DNA from: Chloroflexus aggregans DSM 9485
Lineage (GTDB): Bacteria; Chloroflexota; Chloroflexia; Chloroflexales; Chloroflexaceae
DNA: 64,000 nt
NCBI RefSeq assembly: GCF_000021945.1
Contig: NC_011831.1
Location: 3,237,353 to 3,301,352, forward strand
Direction of reading: 5' to 3'
The notes beneath the pieces were generated by a model, which did not search any database, was not told where the DNA came from, and saw nothing but the letters and a program-made list of their open reading frames with translations. Shown here piece after piece: positions 1 to 8,728 of the stretch. Every line of letters begins with the position of its first letter. The first letter of the stretch is position 1. A program made the position numbers and the translations under genes.

Positions 1-338
1 TCTCGGTACTGGTTGAAGGGGGGAGTGAATTGCTGGGCGCATGTTTTTGCGAACGCTTGATCGACCGGGTGTGGGTTTTTATGGCACCGCTGATTATCGG
101 TGGGCAACATGCCCCTGGCCCGGTTGGGGGGAGCGGATACGCCCTCTTATCGCAGGCAGCCCGTTTAGGTCGGATGCATGTTGAACTCATTCCGGCTGAC
201 GATGATGAATCGGCAGCCCCCGATATATGGATACAGGCCGATGTATCTTATCCAGAGGAAGAGGTATGTTCACCGGTATTATCGAGGAAATTGGTACAGT
301 CGAATCACTTACCGAAATCGATGGCGGATGGTCGTTAA
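1..338 (+). CDS. ribD: RibD C-terminal (reductase) part, 5' cut by window edge
   Basis: This is the 3' end of the riboflavin deaminase/reductase. The frame is open from base 3 and reads VLVEGGSELLGA, the EGG motif of the RibD C-terminal reductase domain, then LIDRVWVFMAPLIIGG, which is also typical of that domain. The domain reduces the ribosylamino-pyrimidine to the ribitylamino form with NADPH. The stop at 336-338 lies about 70 bp inside the next gene, ribE. This overlap suggests translational coupling and means the last ~24 residues are probably not conserved. The deaminase domain is outside the window. Pathway context (ribE, ribB, ribH follow) makes the call firm. Confidence 0.88.
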   Translation, partial: SVLVEGGSELLGACFCERLIDRVWVFMAPLIIGGQHAPGPVGGSGYALLSQAARLGRMHVELIPADDDESAAPDIWIQADVSYPEEEVCSPVLSRKLVQSNHLPKSMADGR

Positions 339-877
339 CCGTCCAAGCAACGACGGTGTTACAAGGTACGGAACAAGGACACAGTATTGCGGTCAACGGT
401 GCGTGTCTAACGGTGACGGCGCTGACCAATTCCACCTTTACGGTTGGGCTTTCCCCCGAAACCCTTCGGCGCACCAATCTGGGCGATCTGCGAATTGGCG
501 ATGGGGTGAACCTTGAGCGTTCACTAGCCGTCAATGGGCGCATCGGCGGGCATTTTGTGCAGGGGCATGTTGATGGGACCGGGGTCATCACCGCGTTTCA
601 CCCTGAAGGCGATTCGCTGTGGGTGACGGTAGCGACTACCCCCGACCTGTTACGCTACATCGTGCCAAAGGGGTACATCGCCGTTGACGGGACGAGCCTG
701 ACGGTGGTTGAAGTACTGCCCGATGTGTTCACGTTTATGTTAGTCGCATACACGCAACAGCATATCACGTTGCCGCGTAAACCGGTTGGTAGTCGCGTCA
801 ATCTCGAAGTTGATGTGTTAGCAAAGTATGTTGAAAAGTTCATCGGAGAGATGCCGTATGCCGTTCGCCAGCGTTGA
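266..877 (+). CDS. ribE: Riboflavin synthase alpha chain
   Basis: The 203-aa product begins [12 protein letters not shown], the classic N-terminus of riboflavin synthase, which converts two 6,7-dimethyl-8-ribityllumazine molecules to riboflavin plus a pyrimidine. The two tandem lumazine-binding barrels are visible. The first carries GACLTV near residue 50 and [12 protein letters not shown] near residue 100. The second carries [10 protein letters not shown]. The start at 266 was chosen over an in-frame ATG at 227 because it gives the family N-terminus and follows a GAGGAAGAGG ribosome-binding sequence. It starts inside the end of ribD, and its end overlaps ribB by 20 bp, so the genes form one operon. 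Confidence 0.95.
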   Translation: MFTGIIEEIGTVESLTEIDGGWSLTVQATTVLQGTEQGHSIAVNGACLTVTALTNSTFTVGLSPETLRRTNLGDLRIGDGVNLERSLAVNGRIGGHFVQGHVDGTGVITAFHPEGDSLWVTVATTPDLLRYIVPKGYIAVDGTSLTVVEVLPDVFTFMLVAYTQQHITLPRKPVGSRVNLEVDVLAKYVEKFIGEMPYAVRQR

Positions 878-1502
878 AACCGCAATTGCCGATTTTCGTG
901 CCGGTAAGTTTGTGATTATCGTTGATGCTGCCGATCGTGAAAACGAGGGCGATTTAGCGATGGCTGCCGAGTTTGTCACACCGGCGGCGATCACCTTTAT
1001 GGCGCGTGAAGGGTGTGGCCTGATCTGTGTCGCGATGACCGGTGAGCGGCTTGATGAGCTACAGCTACCGCTCATGGTTCCACCCACCGATAACACGAAC
1101 CATTTTGGTACTGCTTTCACCGTTTCGGTTGAAGCACGCTATGGAGTCACAACCGGTATTTCGGCTTTTGATCGAGCGACGACTATTCGGACATTGATCG
1201 ATCCGGCGACTCGTCCTGAAGATCTTGTGCGGCCCGGTCATGTCTTCCCATTACGGGCCAGAGACGGTGGTGTGCTCGTCCGACCCGGTCAAACTGAAGC
1301 ATCGCTCGATCTGGCCCGATTGGCCGGTCTCTATCCGGCAGCAGTTATCTGCGAGATTATGAATCCTGATGGTACGATGGCCCGTTTACCCGATCTGGAG
1401 CGATTTGCTGCTCGTCACGGCCTCACGCTGCTATCGATTGCCGATCTCATCGCGTACCGCCGGCGTATCGAGCAGGTGGAGCCGATGATAGTAACTGCAT
1501 AG
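858..1502 (+). CDS. ribB: 3,4-dihydroxy-2-butanone 4-phosphate synthase, monofunctional
   Basis: The 214-aa enzyme makes the four-carbon precursor of lumazine from ribulose 5-phosphate. DRENEGDL near residue 27 is the acidic metal-binding signature, followed by GLICV and the [13 protein letters not shown] segment. The length matches stand-alone RibB (about 215 aa). The usual C-terminal GTP cyclohydrolase II half of RibBA, with its Cys zinc site, is absent, and no ribA lies in the window. The start at 858 follows GGAGAG with good spacing and lies inside the ribE end. Ribosomes finishing ribE probably reinitiate here. Confidence 0.93.
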   Translation: MPFASVETAIADFRAGKFVIIVDAADRENEGDLAMAAEFVTPAAITFMAREGCGLICVAMTGERLDELQLPLMVPPTDNTNHFGTAFTVSVEARYGVTTGISAFDRATTIRTLIDPATRPEDLVRPGHVFPLRARDGGVLVRPGQTEASLDLARLAGLYPAAVICEIMNPDGTMARLPDLERFAARHGLTLLSIADLIAYRRRIEQVEPMIVTA

Positions 1503-1511
1503 GAGCGAGCA

Positions 1512-2018
1512 ATGGGGCAAACCTTTGAAGGTCAACTGGTCGGCACCGGTTTGGTCTGTGGGATCGTCATCTCGCGCTTCAACGATACGATTGGGCGTGA
1601 GCTATTGCGTGGGGCAATCGATACTTTGACGCGGCACGGTGTTGCCGCTGATGATATTGACATTGCGTGGGTGCCAGGTGCGTTTGAGATCCCGTTGGTC
1701 GCCAAACGCATGGCCGAGCGTAAACGTGCTACCGATGATCGCCCGTATTACGACGCCATCATCTGCTTAGGGGTCGTGATTCGAGGATCAACCAGCCATT
1801 TCGATTACGTCGCCGGGCAGGCGGCAAACGGCATTGCGTCTAGCGCCTTAGTCACCGGCGTACCGATCATTTTTGGGGTACTCACGACCGATACAATTGA
1901 GCAAGCAATTGAGCGCGCCGGGACAAAAGCCGGTAATCGTGGGAGTGACGCCGCATTAGCCGCAATTGAAATGGCTACTCTGCTGCGGTCGTTTGCGTGG
2001 AACAGGCAGCATCGGTAG
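1512..2018 (+). CDS. ribH: 6,7-dimethyl-8-ribityllumazine synthase
   Basis: The 168-aa product condenses 5-amino-6-ribitylaminouracil with butanone phosphate. Visible family motifs are GAFEIP near residue 57, [14 protein letters not shown] with the catalytic His near residue 97, [15 protein letters not shown], and [10 protein letters not shown], which binds phosphate. GGAGCGAGCA just upstream is the ribosome-binding site, and the gap to ribB is 9 bp. It is the last gene of the riboflavin cluster. A GC-rich hairpin follows at 2047-2072. Confidence 0.95.
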   Translation: MGQTFEGQLVGTGLVCGIVISRFNDTIGRELLRGAIDTLTRHGVAADDIDIAWVPGAFEIPLVAKRMAERKRATDDRPYYDAIICLGVVIRGSTSHFDYVAGQAANGIASSALVTGVPIIFGVLTTDTIEQAIERAGTKAGNRGSDAALAAIEMATLLRSFAWNRQHR

Positions 2019-2046
2019 TTGATGCACAATAACACTATCATCAGCG

Positions 2047-2072
2047 CGCGCCGGTACGCCACCACCGGCGCG
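2047..2072 (+). terminator. Hairpin after the riboflavin operon
   Basis: CGCGCCGGT pairs perfectly with ACCGGCGCG around an 8-base loop, 28 bp after the ribH stop. No T-run follows, so it may be a weak terminator or an mRNA-stabilising hairpin. Confidence 0.45.
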
Positions 2073-2080
2073 AACGCTTA

Positions 2081-2089
2081 TGATACAAT
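2081..2089 (+). promoter_or_regulatory. Extended -10 promoter element for carA
   Basis: TGATACAAT is a TGN plus TACAAT extended -10 element 55 bp before the carA start. No clear -35 box is visible upstream because the terminator-like hairpin occupies that place. Confidence 0.4.
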
Positions 2090-2143
2090 ACCGCAGATGA
2101 TTCGGCAGGCAGTGGTTATTGGCCCAAGCCCCACCACGAGAAC

Positions 2144-3274
2144 ATGACAATGGATGCAGTACTTGTGCTTGAAGATGGTCGTGTGTTTCCCGGTCGTTCG
2201 TTTGGTGCTCCCGGTGAGCGGATCGGTGAGGTGGTGTTTCACACCGGCATGACCGGTTACCAAGAGATTCTGACCGATCCCTCTTACTGTGGTCAACTTG
2301 TCACGATGACTGCGCCGCATATTGGAAATACCGGCGTCAACGATTTTGACCCTGAGTCGATCCAGCCGCAAGTAGCGGGCTTTATCGTGCGTAATTATAG
2401 CGAACACTATAGTTCGTGGCGGGCCAGAGGGAGTCTTTCCCAGTTGTTGCGTGACTACGGGATTGTCGCGATTAGCGAGGTCGATACACGGGCCTTGACG
2501 CGCCATATTCGTACTGCCGGTGCGATGCGCGGGATTATCTCAACCACCGGCGAGTCGATTGAAACCCTGTTAGCAAAGTGTCGAGCTGCACCACCGATGG
2601 AAGGGCAAGACCTAACGCAGGTGGTGACTTGTCCTGAACCGTACCATTGGACAACGAACAGTGAGCCGTTTACCCCGCCCTACCCCAATGGCCCCGCCAA
2701 AGAGCTTACGTACCATGTGGTGGCTTACGATTTTGGGATCAAGCGCACCATCTTACGTCGCTTAGTCGATCATGGTTGCCGGGTGACCGTCGTTCCGGCG
2801 ACGACATCACCGGCTGAGGCGTTGGCGCTCCGGCCTGATGGTATCTTCTTCTCAAACGGGCCGGGTGATCCGGCGGCGGCGACCTATGCGGTGGCGACGT
2901 TGCGCGCGTTGCTGGGTAAATTGCCGATCTTCGGTATCTGTCTCGGTCACCAACTGATGGGGCTGGCATTAGGTGGACGCACGTACAAGTTGCCGTTCGG
3001 TCATCACGGGGCGAACCATCCGGTACGCTATCTGCCAACGGGGCGGGTGGAGATTACCTCGCAAAATCACGGCTTTGCAGTTGATCTGGATTCGTTGCCG
3101 GCAGGCGTTGAATTGACCCACATCAACCTGAACGATCAGACGTTGGAAGGGTTTAGCTATCCAGAACTGCATTGCTTCAGTGTACAGTATCACCCTGAAG
3201 CCGGGCCGGGTCCACACGATGCGACCTATCTCTTTGCTCAGTTTACCGCGATGATGGCTGCTGCGAAGCGGTAG
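2144..3274 (+). CDS. carA: Carbamoyl-phosphate synthase small (glutaminase) subunit
   Basis: The 376-aa subunit supplies ammonia from glutamine to CarB for arginine and pyrimidine synthesis. The N-terminal CarA domain shows [20 protein letters not shown] and the [12 protein letters not shown] segment. The C-terminal class I glutamine amidotransferase has [19 protein letters not shown] with the nucleophilic Cys, and [11 protein letters not shown] with the His-Glu pair. Length is usual. A second in-frame ATG at 2150 is equally possible as start. No carB is in the window, so the two subunits are encoded apart. Confidence 0.96.
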   Translation: MTMDAVLVLEDGRVFPGRSFGAPGERIGEVVFHTGMTGYQEILTDPSYCGQLVTMTAPHIGNTGVNDFDPESIQPQVAGFIVRNYSEHYSSWRARGSLSQLLRDYGIVAISEVDTRALTRHIRTAGAMRGIISTTGESIETLLAKCRAAPPMEGQDLTQVVTCPEPYHWTTNSEPFTPPYPNGPAKELTYHVVAYDFGIKRTILRRLVDHGCRVTVVPATTSPAEALALRPDGIFFSNGPGDPAAATYAVATLRALLGKLPIFGICLGHQLMGLALGGRTYKLPFGHHGANHPVRYLPTGRVEITSQNHGFAVDLDSLPAGVELTHINLNDQTLEGFSYPELHCFSVQYHPEAGPGPHDATYLFAQFTAMMAAAKR

Positions 3275-3362
3275 ATGCACTCGATCTGCTGCTCGTCTTG
3301 CTCTAGGCGAGGCGGAGCAAAAGAATAGCTGTTCCAATTCTCTGACCGAATTCCGTGCCAGG

Positions 3363-3418
3363 CGGAGCTACTCGGTTGGCTGTGTGCCAACCTGCTCCGG
3401 CTTAAGCATGGTTTTTTT
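3363..3418 (+). terminator. Possible terminator after carA
   Basis: A two-part hairpin (CGGAGC with GCTCCG, then GGTTGGC with GCCAACC around TGTGT) is followed after 12 bases by a run of seven T. The gap between stem and T-run is longer than in a standard intrinsic terminator. Confidence 0.4.
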
Positions 3419-3466
3419 GTTTTGATATGACAGATCGTTTTTTGTTCGGATTTTTGTGATGGATAG

Positions 3467-3488
3467 TATCGAATATTGATATACGATA
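3467..3488. promoter_or_regulatory. AT-rich near-perfect palindrome, possible operator
   Basis: In the 386-bp AT-rich spacer between carA and the regulator at 3661, a 22-bp inverted repeat (outer arms TATCG and CGATA) has one mismatch and no loop. Its shape suits a dimeric regulator, possibly autoregulation of the downstream gene. Nothing else coding is visible between 3275 and 3660. Confidence 0.3.
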
Positions 3489-3660
3489 GTATGATATTGT
3501 GAAAGTAGACGGTTTAAGAGAAGTATCAACACGTATAAACTTTTCTCTCATCGTTGTAAAAGTACTAACTGCTGCTAGGAATAAAGGGTGATTGTGACTT
3601 TCTTCTACGGCTCCCTATACTAATTCGCATATCCATATGAGTAGTACAGGGGTTAGCGCC

Positions 3661-4350
3661 ATGCTAAAAGGGATTATCCTCCTCGTGGAGCATGAGCCTG
3701 ACCGCCGCGACCGCTTAACCCGACTACTTAACCGATTGGATTGGGCAGTAGTGGCAGTCAGTGATGTTCGTTCAGCCTATGATGATGTGAACCGGATGGC
3801 GTTTGATTATCTGATTATCGATCGGATCACTGCCTCACTTCGCGATTACGCACTGATTGCCAGTCGAATCCCTCGTATTTTCAGTAGTCACTGGCTTGAT
3901 AACCACCACGATCAACTGGTCAATCTCATCCCGATACGTTCTGCTGAGTGGTTTTCGTATCTGTGGCAGCGGTCGACGAAACCTGCACACATCTCCCCCG
4001 ACATCGCAACGAAACCTTCCTCACCCCCTCAAGCGCCGGTCGTAGATCCATCGTCGTGGCCAACCTTGATGGTGAGTGCAGCCGTAGCGCGGGCCTTGTT
4101 CAACAATCGCGAGATTCCGCTGAATCAATGCGAGCTTGAAGTTATTCACTATCTGTCGCAATTACCGAGTCAGATGGCTTCGTTCGAGTCATTGGCCGAT
4201 CTAATTTACAAGCGAAAAATGCAATATTGTGAAGCACGTGAACTGGTGAAAGCCCGACTCGCTCGACTACGCCGGAAGCTGCCTGGCGTTATTCAGCCGG
4301 TGCGTGGGTATGGGTTTTTGCTCAGAGCACGGTTATTATCTGAACAGTAA
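3661..4350 (+). CDS. Response-regulator-like DNA-binding protein with degenerate receiver
   Basis: The 229-aa product has an OmpR/PhoB layout. Residues 1-100 resemble a receiver (GIILLVEHEP, then FDYLIID with a possible phospho-Asp at residue 54). The C-terminal ~95 residues form a winged helix ending LARLRRKLPG and VRGYGFLL, which match the recognition helix and wing of the Trans_reg_C family. The receiver looks inactive or altered: the second acid of the usual ED pair is His 11 and the conserved Lys-Pro late in the domain is not found. The start at 3661 is preferred to 3637 because AGGGGT lies 8 bases upstream. No partner kinase is adjacent. Targets are unknown. Confidence 0.75.
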   Translation: MLKGIILLVEHEPDRRDRLTRLLNRLDWAVVAVSDVRSAYDDVNRMAFDYLIIDRITASLRDYALIASRIPRIFSSHWLDNHHDQLVNLIPIRSAEWFSYLWQRSTKPAHISPDIATKPSSPPQAPVVDPSSWPTLMVSAAVARALFNNREIPLNQCELEVIHYLSQLPSQMASFESLADLIYKRKMQYCEARELVKARLARLRRKLPGVIQPVRGYGFLLRARLLSEQ

Positions 4351-4377
4351 CGACGGTGATCGGTGCGATAGGCAAAT

Positions 4378-4406
4378 GAAGAGGTAGATGTAACATCTAC
4401 CTCTTC
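4378..4406. terminator. Bidirectional hairpin between convergent genes
   Basis: A perfect 13-bp inverted repeat (GAAGAGGTAGATG and its complement) with a TAA loop lies between the stop codons of the regulator on the plus strand and menC on the minus strand. It probably terminates both transcripts. Confidence 0.75.
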
Positions 4407-4443
4407 GTTCAAGAACCGCTCGTAGGTAGGCTGCTGCGTCAGA

Positions 4444-5553
4444 TTAGCTCCGTAACATCACATAATCGATAGTTACCGCTTGTAATCGTTCGAGATCGAC
4501 TTCAGCCCCGCTCCCCGGCCCGGTTGGCACCGTGAGGGTGCTATCGGGATTGAGGGTAAAGGGGTTGGTAACAATATCTTGGTGGAAGTAGCGGTCGTTG
4601 GCGCTGATGTCACCGGGCAAGCTGAAGTTAGGCAGACTGGCCAAGCCAACGTTAGCGGCGCGTCCGATCCCGGTTTCCAGCATACCACCGCACCAGACCG
4701 GAATACCGGCAGCTTGGGCCAGATCGTGGATTTGGCGTGCGGCGTGAAACCCACCGACCCGTGACGGTTTGATGTTAATCACTCCGCAGGCGCGTAACTC
4801 GATCGCCCAACGCGCATGAGCGGGCGATACGATACTTTCGTCAAGACAGATAGGAGTACGCAGTTGACGTTGCAGTTTCGCGTGATCGATGATGTCGTCG
4901 TGAGCAAGCGGTTGCTCGATCAGCAGCAGATCAAACTCATCGAGTTTGGCAAGTTGGGCAGCCTGATCAAGGGTGTAAATGCTGTTGGCATCGACCTGTA
5001 GGCGCAAATCCGGCCAACGCTCGCGCACAGCACGGGTTGGTTCAACGTCCCAGCCCGGTTTAATCTTTAGTTTCACCCGTTGATAACCTGCACTGACGTA
5101 CCCTTCAACCACTTCAAGAAGTGCTTCGATGGAAGGTTGTACACCAACGCTCACGCCAACCTCGACGCGCTGCCGGTTACCACCGAGCATCGCACTCAGA
5201 CTCTGCCCACTCGCCCGTCCGAACAAATCCCAAGCAGCAAATTCAAGCCCGGCCCGTGCCATACGATTGCCGCGGACACGGGCGAACACCGTATCTACCT
5301 CTTCGGGGCAGCTCAGGTCGTGGCCGAGCAGCAGTGGGGCCAAAATCTCACGCATCATCACCCACGCCGTTGCCTGTGTCTCTTCGTTGTACCATGGCCC
5401 GGCACCGACCGGGGCTTCGCCCCAGCCAACCGCCCCTTCGCTATGTAACGTGACGATCACCGAGTGATTCGCCTCTTCGCGCCAGCCGCTCGTCTCGAAC
5501 GGTGACCGGTATGGTAGCCGGATCCGGCGCAGTTCAATCGCTTCGATCCGCAT
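4444..5553 (-). CDS. menC: o-Succinylbenzoate synthase / N-acylamino acid racemase family enolase
   Basis: The 369-aa protein belongs to the enolase superfamily. Visible catalytic residues are the KxK pair (Lys161, Lys163), metal ligands Asp188 (VDAN), Glu213 (IEQP) and Asp238 (DES), and the opposite base Lys262 in NIKPSRVGG, then GGMLETGIGR. This set marks the MenC/NSAR group, which dehydrates SHCHC to o-succinylbenzoate in menaquinone synthesis and sometimes racemises N-acyl amino acids. No other men gene is adjacent, so the exact substrate is inferred. The ATG at 5553 shares one base with the stop of the FKBP gene (TGATG), showing translational coupling. A TTG at 5556 is a less likely start. 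Confidence 0.85.
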   Translation of the reverse strand: MRIEAIELRRIRLPYRSPFETSGWREEANHSVIVTLHSEGAVGWGEAPVGAGPWYNEETQATAWVMMREILAPLLLGHDLSCPEEVDTVFARVRGNRMARAGLEFAAWDLFGRASGQSLSAMLGGNRQRVEVGVSVGVQPSIEALLEVVEGYVSAGYQRVKLKIKPGWDVEPTRAVRERWPDLRLQVDANSIYTLDQAAQLAKLDEFDLLLIEQPLAHDDIIDHAKLQRQLRTPICLDESIVSPAHARWAIELRACGVINIKPSRVGGFHAARQIHDLAQAAGIPVWCGGMLETGIGRAANVGLASLPNFSLPGDISANDRYFHQDIVTNPFTLNPDSTLTVPTGPGSGAEVDLERLQAVTIDYVMLRS

Positions 5554-6266
5554 CAAACAACCTCCAGCAACTCCACTTCAAAGATCAGGGTCGCTCCCGG
5601 TGGTATGACATCACCGGCGCCGCGATTACCGTAGGCCAGCGCTGCCGGAATGATCAACTGACGCCGTCCGCCAACCCGCATTCCGGCGACACCCTCATCC
5701 CAGCCTCGTATGACCCGTCCGGCGCCAAGCGGGAAGATAAACGGTTCACCACGGAGGAGGGAACTGTCGAACATACTGCCGTCGGTCAACCAACCGGTGT
5801 AGTGAACGGTGACGGTATGGCCGGCTTTGGCCACGGTGCCATCTCCTACGGTCAGATCGGCAAACTTGAGACCGCTGGGATTAGTGGTATAGCGGTCGGC
5901 CGGCAAGTCTTGTGGTGCTTCCGGTGGTCCGGGCAAAATCTCAACCAACTCGACATCGAACGTCAGGGTAGCGTTCGGCGGGATCACCGGCGGATAGCCG
6001 AGTTCGCCGTAAGCCAGATGGGGTGGAATGATCAGCCGCGCCTTACCGCCCACTCGCATCATCCCGATCCCCTCATCCCAACCCGGAATCACCATACCGA
6101 CACCGAGAGGAAAGCTGATCGGCTCACCGCGCTCATACGAACTATCGAATACCGAACCATCGGCGAGTGTACCGCGGTAGTGGACTGAAACGATGGCACC
6201 GGGTTGCGGCTGCTCGCCGTAGCCGGGCTGGACTTCAACATACTGAAGGCCGCTGGATGTGGTCAT
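5553..6266 (-). CDS. Tandem FKBP-type peptidyl-prolyl isomerase
   Basis: The 237-aa protein consists of two FKBP domains (about residues 5-110 and 130-237) joined by a Pro-rich linker. Both carry the family core: VHYRGTLADGSVFDSS with IPGWDEGIGMMRVGGKARLIIPPHLAYG, and VHYTGWLTDGSMFDSS with IRGWDEGVAGMRVGGRRQLIIPAALAYG. Both hydrophobic pockets look intact, so both should be active. No signal peptide is seen, so it is probably cytoplasmic. TAGGAG precedes the ATG. It is coupled to menC by a one-base overlap, although no functional link is known. Confidence 0.93.
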   Translation of the reverse strand: MTTSSGLQYVEVQPGYGEQPQPGAIVSVHYRGTLADGSVFDSSYERGEPISFPLGVGMVIPGWDEGIGMMRVGGKARLIIPPHLAYGELGYPPVIPPNATLTFDVELVEILPGPPEAPQDLPADRYTTNPSGLKFADLTVGDGTVAKAGHTVTVHYTGWLTDGSMFDSSLLRGEPFIFPLGAGRVIRGWDEGVAGMRVGGRRQLIIPAALAYGNRGAGDVIPPGATLIFEVELLEVV

Positions 6267-6381
6267 AAGAAACTCCTATCTGATAAGCCTATGGTTTAGG
6301 CACAGATATTGTGTTTTCCAAAAAGTGTGCCGCTGCGTGGTGTGGGTGAGGCATACCGTTTGAAAAACGCCGGCGATAATG

Positions 6382-7374
6382 CTACTGACCGTCACTTTTG
6401 GAGATCAGCGGCAGGTAAAATTGTTGATCAAGCGTGATCGCAAAGAGACGCGGCCAGTATTTTCCGGTGACAAAGATCTGTCTGCTGGCCGGATCATACG
6501 CGATCCCGTTTAGGACATCGGCGGTCGCCCGTTCTTGGGGTGACAATAGTCCACTCATATCGAGGACGCCCACAACGCGGCCATCGGTCGGATTGATCAG
6601 GACAATCTGGTCACTGTACCAGACATTTGCAAAGATCAGACCATCAATATACTCTAGTTCGTTCAATCGGTCACGTGGCCGGTCTCCAATCGTGACCGTG
6701 ACTGTACGAACGATGGTCAATTGACCGGTGGCAACCGTCTGTTCGGGATCGATGAAATAGAGGGTAGCGGTGCCATCGCTCATGATCAAGTGGGTACCAT
6801 CGTAGGTGAGTCCCCATCCTTCCCGAGGCATCGTTGCCGGTGGGGTTGGATACGTGAATGTTCCAGTTCGTTCAAACGTTGCGGCATCGTAGATAAAACC
6901 GCGCCCGTTTTGCCATGTAAGCTGAAACATTCGGTCACCAACTTGGGCAATGCCTTCGCCGTAGAGGGTTGGATCGCCAAGCGAGACGCTGCGGAGCACC
7001 TCACCGGTGACAAGATCAACTTCCCGTAGTGATGAATTGGCGTAATCGCCGGTTCCTTCGTAGAGCCGTCCCGACCCGGCAACGATCAGTCCTTGCGTCC
7101 ATGCCCGCGTATCGTGTGGGTAGACGGCTACAATCCGATACGGGAGCGATGGTATTGATTGGGGTGTAGTTAGTGTCGGTGTCGTCTCGGCAGCACTGAC
7201 AAGTGGTAAGGATACCGTAATCGAAGTTGGAGTTGCGGTTGGAGCCGGCGCTATGGCGAGGGGCAGTGACACAACAACGTTCGTCGGGGTGACGGTTGGA
7301 CGACTCTGGGTCAGGCTATTGCACGCAATTAACCCCAGGAGTATGGTCAGCATCAATCCTCGTCGCCACTGCAT
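6382..7374 (-). CDS. Secreted glutaminyl-peptide cyclotransferase (lipoprotein)
   Basis: The 330-aa product begins with a lipoprotein signal (basic QWRR, then LTILLGLIAC, lipobox Cys 18). A Thr/Pro-rich stalk of about 60 residues follows, then a five-bladed propeller of the plant/bacterial glutamine cyclotransferase type: HDTRAWTQGLI, LYEGTGDYANSSLREVDL, LNELEYIDGLIFANVWYSD and VLNGIAYDP are all characteristic. The enzyme forms N-terminal pyroglutamate on exported peptides. The ATG at 7374 was chosen because GAGGTGG lies just upstream and the signal peptide starts there. The frame is open 24 codons further up. It is monocistronic. Confidence 0.85.
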   Translation of the reverse strand: MQWRRGLMLTILLGLIACNSLTQSRPTVTPTNVVVSLPLAIAPAPTATPTSITVSLPLVSAAETTPTLTTPQSIPSLPYRIVAVYPHDTRAWTQGLIVAGSGRLYEGTGDYANSSLREVDLVTGEVLRSVSLGDPTLYGEGIAQVGDRMFQLTWQNGRGFIYDAATFERTGTFTYPTPPATMPREGWGLTYDGTHLIMSDGTATLYFIDPEQTVATGQLTIVRTVTVTIGDRPRDRLNELEYIDGLIFANVWYSDQIVLINPTDGRVVGVLDMSGLLSPQERATADVLNGIAYDPASRQIFVTGKYWPRLFAITLDQQFYLPLISKSDGQ

Positions 7375-7653
7375 TGTCCACCTCGTCTTTCGCCAGTAGC
7401 GGTATTGTACCACTTTCAAGAGGGATGGGAGCGAGGACATAACCACCCCGCCGGGGCCGGTTCGCCTGCGTGGGCTTTCTCGGCTTCAGGCATGGGGGAT
7501 TACTTGCGCTACCGTCCCGTGATGATGAGCGTATGGTACAATCCGGTTGTCGGATAATCACTACAATCTTGCAACCTTTTACAGCGATCCTGCTAACTTC
7601 CTGTTACGATCATAGTAACCATAGCATGTTGTATGAGCGCAAGGAGGCGCATC

Positions 7654-8118
7654 ATGATGAACAAATCTAAACCGGTTGTGCCGGCCGAGCAGGAGATTCG
7701 CTATTGGATGCGCACCCCAGCCATTACCGTGAATCTAGCGGCACCACTCAGCGAAGCCTTAGCCCTGATGCGCGAGCATGACATTCGACGTTTGCCGGTG
7801 GTTGTTGATACCGGTGAATTGCGGGGCATCATTACCCAAGGTGATATTCGTGGTGCTGATGTGATGCGGATTGCCGGCTTGGATCCGGTCGATATTGCGC
7901 AGGCATTGCGTAATGTTAAGGTGTATGAAGTGATGACCGAAAATCCGATTGCAGTGACACCTGAGACCGGTTTGCGCGAAGCGGCACTGCTGATGATCGA
8001 GAACAAGATCGGTGGCTTACCGGTCATTGATGAGCACAAACGGGTGATTGGAATTATCACCGAGAGTGATCTGTTCGAGGCGTTGGTACAGCAGCTTGAG
8101 TCACACCCCCATTTCTAG
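7654..8118 (+). CDS. Tandem CBS-domain protein
   Basis: The 154-aa protein consists almost only of two CBS motifs: residues ~17-75 (WMRTPAITV, REHDIRRLPVV, LRGIITQGDI) and ~95-150 (VMTENPIAVTP, ENKIGGLPVID, VIGIITESDLF). Such paired modules bind adenine nucleotides and regulate partner proteins. There is no attached enzyme domain. AAGGAGG seven bases upstream fixes the start at 7654 or 7657. The partner is unknown. A hairpin follows at 8161-8197. Confidence 0.88.
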   Translation: MMNKSKPVVPAEQEIRYWMRTPAITVNLAAPLSEALALMREHDIRRLPVVVDTGELRGIITQGDIRGADVMRIAGLDPVDIAQALRNVKVYEVMTENPIAVTPETGLREAALLMIENKIGGLPVIDEHKRVIGIITESDLFEALVQQLESHPHF

Positions 8119-8160
8119 GCGTATCTATGCTCGGTAGATGGCTTGGGAAGGCCGATGGTA

Positions 8161-8197
8161 CCCCGATAAGCGAGAACGCTCCGCCCGCTTATCGGGG
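8161..8197 (+). terminator. Terminator-like hairpin after the CBS gene
   Basis: CCCCGATAAGCG pairs perfectly with CGCTTATCGGGG around a 13-base loop, 43 bp after the stop. There is no strong T-run. Confidence 0.55.
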
Positions 8198-8240
8198 ATA
8201 CCTGTTATTGAGGTACTTCATCGGCTGAGAGGGCTTATAG

Positions 8241-8570
8241 GCGTGATCGGTGTTCATCCGTCCGATCGGTGCCATCCGTGGGCGCTGTCCGCGAGGGGCC
8301 ACAGATGAGACGGATGGGACGGATTGAGACGGATCGGCGCGTGATCGGTGTTCATCCGTCCGATCGGTGCCATCCGTGGGCGCTGGAGGCGAGAGGCCAC
8401 GGATGGGGCGGGCGACGGATGGGACGGATGGGTGAGGGGCCACGGATGGGACGGGCGACGGATGGGACGGATGGGTTAGAGGCCACGGATGGGACGGATG
8501 CGACGGATTAGTACGGATCAGAGGCGTGATCGGTGATCATCCGTCCGATCCGTGCCATCCGTGTGCGCTT
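8241..8570. repeat. Degenerate GGACGGATG-rich intergenic repeats
   Basis: A module beginning GCGTGATCGGTGTTCATCCG and running about 45 bp occurs three times (8241, 8339, 8524; the third diverged). The space between copies is filled with short purine-strand units of the type GGATGGGACG, which are inverted relative to the CATCCGTCC cores of the modules. ORFs crossing it are low-complexity and I do not believe they code. Confidence 0.75.
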
Positions 8571-8602
8571 TACGAGAGGGGACACCGATGGGGGGAAACG
8601 GC

Positions 8603-8647
8603 GTGGTAGTGGTAGTGGTAGTGGTAGGGGCACGGCATGCCGTGCCC
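8603..8647. repeat. GGTAGT microsatellite and 20-bp perfect palindrome
   Basis: Four or more GTGGTA units are followed by GGGCACGGCATGCCGTGCCC (8628-8647), a perfect loopless palindrome followed by TTTAAT. It lies about 80 bp upstream of the PAS/STAS gene. It may be a dispersed REP-like element or act as a terminator for upstream transcription. Confidence 0.6.
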
Positions 8648-8728
8648 TTTAATATTCGTTTCGTAGTTTTCAGGTTATAATTATACGGAAATACTTCGCC
8701 CTTCAACTGTTCGTTACAGAGGTGACCA

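Noticed and set aside
5502-6188. 228-codon plus-strand ORF
   Set aside because: It is antisense to the tandem FKBP gene, with no domain of its own.
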